Source of the DNA: CAZYQW01 sp964649825 | GTDB taxonomy: Bacteria > Planctomycetota > B15-G4 > JADJEK01 | Direction of reading: 5' to 3' | DNA: 6,150 bases | Assembly: GCA_964649825.1 (NCBI GenBank) | Contig: CAZYQW010000073.1 | Coordinates: 1 to 6,150, forward strand | The notes under the pieces: model-generated | What the model saw: the letters and a program-made list of their open reading frames with translations, nothing else | What the model was told of the DNA's origin: nothing | The model's database searches: none | In this document: in pieces, positions 1 through 5,462 of the stretch | How positions within the stretch are numbered: position 1 is the first letter of the stretch | Layout of the letters: each line of letters opens with the position of its first letter | Translations under genes and position numbers: made by a program

Positions 1-888
1 GAACGGCTCGATCGCCTCGCGCGCGATCCGCTTCCCGAGTGCGTCGAGGTGGCCCGCGCACGAGCGGACTCTCGCGTGCGGCGACTTCAGCCGCAGCCGC
101 CGTTTCTCTCCCAGCCACTCGGCCACCGCGTCGCGCCAGGAACGGACCTCGCCTCGGCCGCTGCCGAAGAGCACCAGGTCATCCACGTAGCGCAAGTAGC
201 CGGGGACCCTCAGCGTCCGCTTCACGAAGTGGTCGAGCTCGCACAGGTAGACGTGCGCGGCGAAGAGCTGGCTCGTCAGCGCGCCGATCGGGAGGCCGCC
301 GCCGGGTCGCGGCCAGTCCGGGTCCATGCGCGAATGGCGACGAACGTCGAACGTGTCGTGGAGGCCGGACCCGGACTCGAGCACGAGATCGACCACGTCG
401 AGGAAACGTTGGTCGTGGACCTTCGCCGCGATGAGCCGGCGGAGGACGGTCAGGTCGACGCTCGGGAAGTAGCTCCGCACGTCGAGGTGGACGAAGAATC
501 GGTGCCGTCGCACCAGCTCGAGCAGCCGCAGCCGCGCCCGATGCGTGCCGAGCCCCCTGCGGCACGCGAACGCGTCGTCGGTCATCGAGCGCAGGAAGTG
601 TGGCTCCATGAGCAGGACCAACGCGGCGTGGACCACGCGATCCTCGATCGGTGCACGCGCGATGACCCGCGGCTTCGGGTCGCGAATGAAGAGCAGGTCG
701 AAGCCGGACGGGCGCCAGCGGTTCGTCGCGAGCTCGGCCTGGATCCGCGCGAGCACGTCCTCGCGGCGAAACAGCATCCACGCCACGTCCGGGCGACGCC
801 GCTTACCGCGCGCCGTGAAGCGGAGCGCTCGATCGAGGTGATCCGGGTCGATCAGCCGTTCGTAGAGGTGTCGGATGGTGCGCGTCAC
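1..888 (-). CDS. DGR-type reverse transcriptase, 3' end cut by window edge
   Basis: This is the error-prone reverse transcriptase of the retroelement. It copies the template-repeat RNA into cDNA, misincorporating opposite adenines, for transfer into the target gene. 296 codons are visible and the C-terminus lies left of the window. Landmarks, numbered from the GTG at 888, are: ACRRGLGTH at 108-116; the first catalytic aspartate in LDVRSYFPSVD, with D136; PIGALTSQ at 200-207, where the SQ ending is characteristic of DGR enzymes (many other bacterial RTs have SP here); and the catalytic box YVDD at 234-237 within YLRYVDDLVLFGS. A later ALGKRIAR stretch (about 281-288) fits the FLGYR-type motif after the palm. 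The GTG start was chosen because GGGGGAG lies 7 nt upstream and similarity begins at once. No group II intron maturase region is visible in the part present. The gene lies 130 nt after the Avd stop and 156 nt after TR, a standard DGR order. DGR assignment is very secure from the motifs plus TR/VR. Confidence 0.97.
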   Translation of the reverse strand, partial: MTRTIRHLYERLIDPDHLDRALRFTARGKRRRPDVAWMLFRREDVLARIQAELATNRWRPSGFDLLFIRDPKPRVIARAPIEDRVVHAALVLLMEPHFLRSMTDDAFACRRGLGTHRARLRLLELVRRHRFFVHLDVRSYFPSVDLTVLRRLIAAKVHDQRFLDVVDLVLESGSGLHDTFDVRRHSRMDPDWPRPGGGLPIGALTSQLFAAHVYLCELDHFVKRTLRVPGYLRYVDDLVLFGSGRGEVRSWRDAVAEWLGEKRRLRLKSPHARVRSCAGHLDALGKRIAREAIEPF

Positions 889-895
889 GAAGAGG

Positions 896-902
896 CTCCC
901 CC
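896..902 (-). promoter_or_regulatory. Strong ribosome binding site of the reverse transcriptase
   Basis: Minus-strand GGGGGAG, 7 nt before GTG. It decides the GTG start at 888, since the frame stays open far upstream without a better-placed start. Confidence 0.85.
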
Positions 903-956
903 GGACGCTCGACCTCGAGCGAGCTCGCGGCCTACGAGAACGGGGGAGCGCGGTCG

Positions 957-979
957 GGCGGAGCGGAACGCGCTCCGCC
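957..979 (-). other. 9-bp perfect hairpin in the TR-RT spacer
   Basis: Arms GGCGGAGCG (957-965) and CGCTCCGCC (971-979) are exact inverted repeats around a 5-nt loop. On the transcribed minus strand the loop reads CGTTC. No T run follows on the minus strand, so it does not look like an intrinsic terminator. It sits about 66 nt past the end of TR and 69 nt before the RT start. It may be a structural element of the TR RNA. GC-rich sequence raises the chance of accidental stems, but 9 perfect pairs with a short loop is notable. Confidence 0.6.
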
Positions 980-1018
980 GCCGGGGCGAGGCCGGCTCCG
1001 GGCTCGAAGCGAACGGCG

Positions 1019-1564
1019 TCATCGTGCCGTTCTTGGCCGGGGGTTCGGCGGCCGGAAGCACGACCCGGAAGCCGAGGTTGTTCCTGCGGTTGCCGGGGTC
1101 GTTCCTGTTCCGGTAGGCGGAGCGGCACCTGTTGGCGTCGTTCCTGAAGTTGCCGCCGCGGACGACGCGGGCGGCGCCGCTGGGGCCTCGACCCCTGTGG
1201 TTCGATGGGTGCCACGCGTGCGCTGGCGCGTGCTCCGGCGCCAACCGCCGAGCATGCGGCCGATCGAGGACAACTCGGCCGCGACGTGGCGCACGTGACG
1301 CGGGGTGAGCAGGCCGATCGCCTCGGCGAGACGGAGCGTCACGCGCAGACGCACGATCGCGTCGTCGGCGGCGGCCTGGTGGGCGGCGCGGTCGACGGGG
1401 AACGTCAGCGCGAGTGCGACCTCGGAGACGATTGCGTGCGCGTCGTGGGCGAGGCGGACGCCGAGTCCGGCGACGTCCCGCGTGGCCCGGCTGGCCAGCC
1501 GCTCGAGCAGCCAATGGCAGAGGTCGTGCGCCTGCACGTAGAGAGGCGCGCGTCGCCAGCTCAT
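1019..1564 (-). CDS. avd: Avd-family accessory variability determinant, with tail running through TR
   Basis: Avd is a small helical-bundle protein that forms a pentamer in BPP-1, binds the RT and the template RNA, and is required for mutagenic homing. The 181-residue frame opens with MSWRRAPLYVQAHDLCHWLL. Its first ~108 residues look like the family: predicted helices around 6-27, 33-55, 62-85 and 88-105, a late LLTPRHVRHVAAEL stretch (85-98), and the ending IGRMLGGW at 101-108, which I recognise as the typical Avd C-terminus. Length to that point fits the usual 110-130 residues. The frame then has no stop until 1021-1019, adding about 70 residues rich in A, T, P and G. Residues 128-174 of this tail are the TR read out of phase with the target, so the tail is probably unstructured and shaped by TR rather than by Avd function. 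The ATG overlaps the previous gene's stop (ATGA), implying translational coupling. Family call is firm; whether the full tail is made is uncertain. Confidence 0.88.
   Translation of the reverse strand: MSWRRAPLYVQAHDLCHWLLERLASRATRDVAGLGVRLAHDAHAIVSEVALALTFPVDRAAHQAAADDAIVRLRVTLRLAEAIGLLTPRHVRHVAAELSSIGRMLGGWRRSTRQRTRGTHRTTGVEAPAAPPASSAAATSGTTPTGAAPPTGTGTTPATAGTTSASGSCFRPPNPRPRTAR
1045..1183 (-). repeat. DGR template repeat (TR)
   Basis: This 139-bp segment aligns without gaps to 2482-2620 (constant offset 1437). I count 15 mismatches. In sense (minus) orientation 14 are at TR adenines and one at a TR guanine (1128). All variation lies between 1151 and 1079; the outer 32 bases (1152-1183) and 34 bases (1045-1078) are identical. 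Read in the target frame it encodes VVRGGNFRNDANRCRSAYR followed by NRNDPGNRRNNLGFR, rich in AAC (8) and AGG (4) codons, the usual adenine-loaded TR design. The VR copy lacks most of these adenines, which fixes the direction of information flow from here to 2482-2620. TR lies upstream of the RT and inside the Avd open frame, which reads it in a different phase. Confidence 0.96.
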
Positions 1565-2124
1565 GGCCGGCCGTTCCGACGTTCCTCGGCCCACCGGATG
1601 AGTCCGGCCAACGACGGCAGCAGCTCGCCCTCGATACGCGCCGCCCACGTCGTGTCCGCGCCCCCACCGTCGAGCAGCAGTCGGGCTACGCATGCGGCGA
1701 GCCGATCGCGCGTCTCGCGAAAGAGAGCCGCCTTCGTGGAGCGTTCGTACGCGTGCTTGCCGCGGCAAAGGGCGATCAGCGCTTCGTGGATCTGATCGAG
1801 GGCGGCGCGCGGCGCCGTCGGTGCGGCGCGGAGGTCGCGCCAGAGCGCGAGGCCGAGCCGGAAGGTCTCGAGGTCGGCGACCGAGTGGCCGGTTCGGTTG
1901 CGGCGCGCGGCCGCGGGTAGCGCGTCCTCGAGCGCGGTCCGCATCGCGTCGCCGCGCTCCTGGAGGACGCGACGTTGGCGCTCGTTGAGTGGGAGCTCGT
2001 GGCGCGGGATCACCCACCGGCCGCCGCGCTTCCGACCGGGGATCTCGCCGCGCGCGAGCTGGCCGCGCAGGGTGCGGGGACTGCGACCGAGGAGGGTCGC
2101 GGCTTCGCGGACGCTCAGGTCCAT
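1561..2124 (-). CDS. Helix-turn-helix accessory protein of the DGR operon
   Basis: A 187-residue protein. Residues 2-44 look like a MerR/excisionase-type helix-turn-helix (HTH_17-like): LSVREAATLLGRSPRTLRGQ, then the wing-like GEIPGRKRGGRWVIPRHEL. The remainder (about 48-187) is helical and mostly hydrophilic, with segments at 84-100, 106-121, 127-150 and 160-182 and a distinctive LCRGKHAYERSTKAALF stretch (119-135). I do not recognise a family for this part; a second helical bundle related to Avd is possible but not shown. The start has GGAGG (2132-2136) exactly 7 nt upstream. The stop overlaps the avd ATG by four bases, so both proteins are probably made together with the RT. DNA binding by the N-terminus is a family-based inference. 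It could regulate the operon or guide cDNA to DNA; nothing in the sequence decides between these. Confidence 0.85.
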   Translation of the reverse strand: MDLSVREAATLLGRSPRTLRGQLARGEIPGRKRGGRWVIPRHELPLNERQRRVLQERGDAMRTALEDALPAAARRNRTGHSVADLETFRLGLALWRDLRAAPTAPRAALDQIHEALIALCRGKHAYERSTKAALFRETRDRLAACVARLLLDGGGADTTWAARIEGELLPSLAGLIRWAEERRNGRP

Positions 2125-2131
2125 GTTCGTG

Positions 2132-2136
2132 CCTCC
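2132..2136 (-). promoter_or_regulatory. Ribosome binding site of the HTH accessory gene
   Basis: Minus-strand GGAGG with 7 nt spacing to the ATG at 2124. It fixes this start against the longer frame that is open in another phase across this region. Confidence 0.8.
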
Positions 2137-2310
2137 GACACGCGAGCAGGTCAGGGCAACGAGCGGAATCCAGGACGGCGAGCCGGCGTCTCGCGGAAAA
2201 CCGGCCGGCGAGATCGCGTCGCGCGCGGTCCGGGGTCGGTCGACGTGTCGCAGAACTCGGCCAGATTCGCACGTCAGGCGCCGAGATTCTGGATGGCGGC
2301 CAGCCGGGAA

Positions 2311-2327
2311 TCGGCGGATCTCGCCGA
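2311..2327. repeat. Short inverted repeat in the gap (6-bp arms)
   Basis: TCGGCG and CGCCGA flank the loop GATCT. It might be an operator or a weak hairpin, but arms this short are common by chance in GC-rich DNA. Confidence 0.25.
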
Positions 2328-2436
2328 GTGACGGCGACGATTCGGCTGCGAAACGGCGGGAGGGAGTCGTACGGTGCGGGTCAGCCGGCGAGATGGCGTA
2401 GCCCGCCGTCGCGATGTGGACGTCGGCGGTTCAAGC

Positions 2437-2450
2437 GGAGACAAATCTCC
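2437..2450 (-). other. Hairpin just downstream of VR
   Basis: On the minus strand GGAGA and TCTCC form a perfect 5-bp stem around the tetraloop TTTG. It begins 18 nt past the target stop codon and 31 nt past the end of VR. Several DGRs carry a hairpin or cruciform with a four-base loop shortly after the homing-initiation site, and it raises homing efficiency in BPP-1. The stem here is shorter than the 7-10 bp usually reported. No T run follows, so a terminator is unlikely. Function is inferred from position only. Confidence 0.45.
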
Positions 2451-2468
2451 AAGACCGATGTTCCATCC

Positions 2469-5462
2469 TCAAGCCCGGAGCTCGGCGGCCGGAAGCACGA
2501 CCCGGAAGCCGAGGTCGTTCCCGCGGTCGCCGGGGCCGTCCCCGCTCCGGTAGGCGGAGCGGCAACAGTTGGCGACGAACCCGAAGCCGCCGCCGCGGAC
2601 GACGCGGGCGGCGCCGCTGGCCGGACCCGCCGGATCGCGGGCCTCGTCCTTCGGGTAGGCGTCCGCCCAGTAGTCCTGGCACCACTCGAAGACGTTGCCG
2701 TGCATGTCGAAGAGGCCGAACGGATTCGCCGGCTTCTGCGCGACCGGATGAAGCCGCCCTCCTGAGTTCTCCCTGAACCACGCCACGTCCGGCAATCGCG
2801 ACTTGTCGCCACACCAGAAGCGCGTCCGGTCCTTCTTGTCCGCACGGACCTGACCGCGGCACGCGTACTCCCACTGAGCCTCGGTCGGAAGCTGGACGCC
2901 TGCCCAGCCGCAGAACTTCGACGCTTCCTTCCACGAAACGCCGACGACGGGTTGGTCGTCCTGGTTGTAGGTGCCGTCGCTCCAGTACTCCGGCTCTCCC
3001 GCTTTTGGGTTCGCCTCGAGGAATCGCCGGTACTGCGCGTTCGTGATCGGCGTCGGGCTCATCGCGAACGCGGAGAGCGTGACGCGATGGAGTGGCATCG
3101 ACGCCTTCATGAACCCCTCATCGCCGTCGATCTTCGGGTCGGCGCCCATCCAGAACGAGCCGGCCGGAATCGGGACCACCTCGATGTCGCCGCGCTTCGA
3201 TCGGATCGCATCGGCGGATAGCGTGCGTCGGGTCTTCGCGGCGGTCGCGATCCCGCGCAGCTCGACGTTGGCCGACCGCTCGATCTTCTTCTCGATCCGC
3301 GCCAGGTCCTCGGGGGACGTCAGGCTGAGAAACCGCGCCGCCGCGACCTGCCGCGCCGCAAGGTCGTCATCGCCGTTCGCGTCAGACTCCAGCAGCTCCA
3401 CGAACGGCTTGGGGCTCGTCGCCAATGCGTCCTCGGCGCACGCGGTCACCAGCTCGGTCGCCGTCGCGAACTCCGGCCGCTGCACGACCTCGCGGAACAG
3501 CGGTTCGAAGAGCGGCGGGTCGTCCAGCGCGAGCATCAACAGGATCACCTCGTTCCACCAGGTCTTGCCGAACTTCTCGGCGATCGAGCGCACGCGCTGT
3601 CCGAACGCCTTCGGCTCGTTCGCCACCCCGAACGCGCGCGAGCGAAGTTCGAGCGCGGCGAGGTACTCCTGGAACCCGAGGTGCATGAACCCGAACCGGT
3701 CGCCGCTCCAGCCGGTGAGCAGCCCGCTCTCGTCGCGGATCGTGGCGAGGAACTGCTCGGGCGTCACCTCCGTCCACCCGACCCGCTTCAGCGCAGGCGC
3801 GAGCACCTCTTCCAGCTCGTCCGCCGTCGCCTGCGTACGCCCCTCCTGCTCGTGCAGGAAGAGCGCGAGGGGCTGCAGCACGGGCAGCGCCTTCTTCGCG
3901 TCGAACAGGATGGGCAGTCCCTTCGCCTCGCGCCATCGTTGCAGCAGCGTGATCACGCACTCCTCGTACAGGTCGACCCGGCGGCGCGGAAGCTGGCCGC
4001 GGTCGTACTGGACGAGGCAGATCGCGGTGAGGAGCAGCGGGTTCCGCGTCATCGAAAAGACGCGGCTGGCGCGGAAGTCCTTGTCGCGGAGCCGCTCGAG
4101 CAACGCGGCGGACTTCTTCTCCGCCTCGGCTTTCGCGTGCCTTTCATCAGGCGCGCCGTCGCACTCGACCAGCTCGAACCACCGCTCGACGAACGTCCGC
4201 GCCTGGTCCGCGTCGAGCGGTCGGAGGTGTAGCTCGAGGAAGTCGGCGTCGAGGCGCGCGTCGCCCTTGTAGCCGGCGTAGCGGCAGGTGACGACGAAGC
4301 GGTCGTCCTTGCGCTTGCGAAGCTCGCGTTCGATCCAACGCTTCACCTCACCGCGGCGGTCCGCCGGGACCTCGTCGAGCCCGTCGAGTAGGACGAGGCG
4401 CGGGACGTCGCGGGTCCAGAGTTCCTTCGCCGTGTCCGGGTCGTCGGTCGCCGCCTCGACGAGCCGTGTCGCGAACGCGCGGAGCGACTTGTCCTCCGGC
4501 CTGAGGTCGCGCAGTGGGAAAAGGAACGGCGTCGACTCGGCCGGAATGCCGAGGTCCGCCGGACCCGTGCGCAACGCCCAGATCAGAAGCCGCTTCAGGT
4601 GCGTTGTCTTGCCCGACCCGGGATCGCCGAGCACCACGAGCCCGCGCGCACCTCCGAGCTCGTCCGCGCGCCGGAGCGCGTCGACGAGGGACAGCTCCTC
4701 GTTCTCGCGATGGTGCGCAAGCGCATCGGCGTCCTCGCCGCAGTCGAATCCGCCGGGGCCGGACTTCGTTCGATCGAGCACGACGCGCAGGGGGACGAAG
4801 ATGTCCTCGAGGCGCAGCTTCACCCGGACTCGGGTGTTGAAGCCGAGGATGGGGAGGCGGTCGTACTCGTTCTCGAGGAAGGCGACGTAGGCGTCGATGT
4901 CGGAGGGCGAGAGGGAACCAGGTTCCGGCGCCTTCACCGCCTCGGACCGCGGCGATGTCCGACCCTCCTTACGATCGCGCCAATCCAAGAGAGCCCGACA
5001 AACCTTACTCGCGAGTGTGTCGTCCTTGAACGGCGTGTACATCGCGCGGTCGGACCGGATACGGTCCTTGAAGGCGATGAGTTGCTTCTGCTTGTCGTAG
5101 CGGCCGGGCTCCGGATCAAGGTCCGAGAGCTTGACCTCGTCCTCGGGCACGTCGATCAGGAACATGAGGCGCGGCATCCCGTCGGCCGCCTCGTACTCGA
5201 GCTCCGTGATGGCGCGCGTCTCTCCCTCCGGGATCCAGCCGTACCGCCATGCGATGATGCCGATGAACACGTCGGCCTCGCGCACCCTTTCCAAGCAGAC
5301 CGTCGTGGTCTCGCGGTCGTCCGCGGTGAACCGCTCCATCGCGATCGTCTGGAAGCTCCCGGTCGCTCCGATCTCCTCGATCAAGCTGCGGCGCCGCACC
5401 GCGTTGTCGAGGTACGTCGACGAAATGAAGACGCGGTAGATCCTCTGGTCGCGTTTACCCAT
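2469..5462 (-). CDS. DGR target: DUF4062-NACHT-FGE/C-type-lectin protein (NLR-like sensor)
   Basis: A 997-residue protein numbered from the ATG at 5462. Residues 8-105 form a DUF4062-like domain (YRVFISSTYLD, then ADVFIGIIAWRYGW). A NACHT/STAND NTPase follows: Walker A GDPGSGKTT at 279-287, Walker B LVLLDGLDE at 356-364, sensor-like VTCR at 391-394, and a winged-helix-like FMHLGFQEYLAA at 592-603. A helical stretch (605-750) links to a formylglycine-generating-enzyme/sulfatase-modifying domain from about 761, with QLPTEAQWEYACRG (857-870), HGNVFEWCQDYW (921-932), VVRGG (954-958) and LGFRVVL (984-990). This fold is a common DGR target scaffold because it is C-type-lectin-like. The final domain occupies the place where WD40, TPR or LRR sensor repeats sit in other NACHT proteins. 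VR covers residues 948-994. No signal peptide or membrane segment is visible, so a cytoplasmic location is likely. By family logic the NTPase would switch or oligomerise when the variable domain binds a ligand, with DUF4062 as signalling or effector module; its activity is not established. A GTG at 5552 would add 30 residues without a ribosome site; ATG 5462 has GGAGG 14 nt upstream and starts right before the domain. Confidence 0.93.
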   Translation of the reverse strand: MGKRDQRIYRVFISSTYLDNAVRRRSLIEEIGATGSFQTIAMERFTADDRETTTVCLERVREADVFIGIIAWRYGWIPEGETRAITELEYEAADGMPRLMFLIDVPEDEVKLSDLDPEPGRYDKQKQLIAFKDRIRSDRAMYTPFKDDTLASKVCRALLDWRDRKEGRTSPRSEAVKAPEPGSLSPSDIDAYVAFLENEYDRLPILGFNTRVRVKLRLEDIFVPLRVVLDRTKSGPGGFDCGEDADALAHHRENEELSLVDALRRADELGGARGLVVLGDPGSGKTTHLKRLLIWALRTGPADLGIPAESTPFLFPLRDLRPEDKSLRAFATRLVEAATDDPDTAKELWTRDVPRLVLLDGLDEVPADRRGEVKRWIERELRKRKDDRFVVTCRYAGYKGDARLDADFLELHLRPLDADQARTFVERWFELVECDGAPDERHAKAEAEKKSAALLERLRDKDFRASRVFSMTRNPLLLTAICLVQYDRGQLPRRRVDLYEECVITLLQRWREAKGLPILFDAKKALPVLQPLALFLHEQEGRTQATADELEEVLAPALKRVGWTEVTPEQFLATIRDESGLLTGWSGDRFGFMHLGFQEYLAALELRSRAFGVANEPKAFGQRVRSIAEKFGKTWWNEVILLMLALDDPPLFEPLFREVVQRPEFATATELVTACAEDALATSPKPFVELLESDANGDDDLAARQVAAARFLSLTSPEDLARIEKKIERSANVELRGIATAAKTRRTLSADAIRSKRGDIEVVPIPAGSFWMGADPKIDGDEGFMKASMPLHRVTLSAFAMSPTPITNAQYRRFLEANPKAGEPEYWSDGTYNQDDQPVVGVSWKEASKFCGWAGVQLPTEAQWEYACRGQVRADKKDRTRFWCGDKSRLPDVAWFRENSGGRLHPVAQKPANPFGLFDMHGNVFEWCQDYWADAYPKDEARDPAGPASGAARVVRGGGFGFVANCCRSAYRSGDGPGDRGNDLGFRVVLPAAELRA
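2473..2515 (-). other. IMH-like homing initiation end of VR
   Basis: The 3' tail of VR (2482-2515) is identical to TR, very G+C-rich and nearly free of adenine. Beyond it, 2473-2481 matches TR flank 1036-1044 at 6 of 9 positions and then similarity is lost. An invariant GC tract followed by a diverging extension is how the initiation-of-mutagenic-homing (IMH) site of VR differs from the IMH* of TR in BPP-1. The call rests on position and composition. Confidence 0.55.
2482..2620 (-). repeat. DGR variable repeat (VR) at the 3' end of the target gene
   Basis: The recipient copy of the 139-bp repeat, encoding residues 948-994 of the target. Compared with TR, 12 codons differ. The present residues are G959, G961, F962, V963, C966, S973, G974, D975, G976, D979, G981 and D983, replacing N, R, N, D, R, N, R, N, D, N, R and N. 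Three adenine-bearing codons are unchanged (N965, Y971, N982). The substitutions fall in the part of the FGE/C-type-lectin fold that forms the exposed ligand-binding face in known DGR targets, while RSAYR and LGFRVVL framework segments are kept. Confidence 0.96.

Larger units (their letters stand above)
889..1044 (-). other. TR-to-RT spacer, likely Sp-like part of the template RNA
   Basis: These 156 bases lie between the 3' end of TR and the RT start. They include the last 26 bases of the Avd frame and 130 noncoding bases. In the Bordetella phage BPP-1 DGR a spacer of about 140 nt downstream of TR is needed in the RNA for cDNA priming and binding by RT-Avd. The length and position here match that role. 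The segment is very G+C-rich and contains a perfect 9-bp hairpin. The role is inferred from position; no sequence similarity to BPP-1 is claimed. Confidence 0.55.
2125..2468 (-). other. Gene-free gap between the target and the accessory operon
   Basis: These 344 bases separate the target stop from the HTH gene. Open frames exist on both strands, but none has a good start, ribosome site or recognisable product. It holds the small hairpin at 2437-2450 near the VR side, a 6-bp inverted repeat TCGGCG/CGCCGA at 2311-2327, and a near-perfect 16-base direct repeat (GCCGGCGAGATNGCGT at 2204-2219 and 2384-2399). I found no convincing -35/-10 pair, although a promoter for the accessory-RT operon would be expected here. 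No intrinsic terminator with a T run was seen. Confidence 0.5.

Noticed and set aside
1..888. Group II intron or retron reverse transcriptase
   Set aside because: The SQ-type motif, the adjacent Avd, and a TR/VR pair with adenine-focused mismatches identify a DGR; no intron RNA or retron msr/msd pattern was seen.
957..979. Intrinsic terminator
   Set aside because: A good stem, but no T run on the minus strand after it, and it lies just before a co-transcribed RT gene.
49..1116. Long plus-strand open frame opposite the reverse transcriptase
   Set aside because: It is the antisense shadow of the RT and TR region in GC-rich DNA; the minus strand carries all RT motifs with a proper ribosome site.
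885..1667. Minus-strand frame that reads TR in the target phase, giving a second lectin-like tail
   Set aside because: Only the TR part resembles FGE. The rest is out of phase with Avd and has no FGE core, so it is the template, not a second target gene.
2204..2399. Pair of 16-base near-identical direct repeats in the gap (2204-2219 and 2384-2399)
   Set aside because: Only two copies with one mismatch in GC-rich DNA; too little to call an attachment site, iteron or regulatory array.
2437..2450. Intrinsic terminator after the target gene
   Set aside because: Only a 5-bp stem, followed by GCTTGAACC rather than a T run.
2971..4272. 433-codon plus-strand open frame
   Set aside because: It is serine/arginine-rich and of shadow composition; it lies opposite the NACHT and FGE regions, whose motifs are read on the minus strand.
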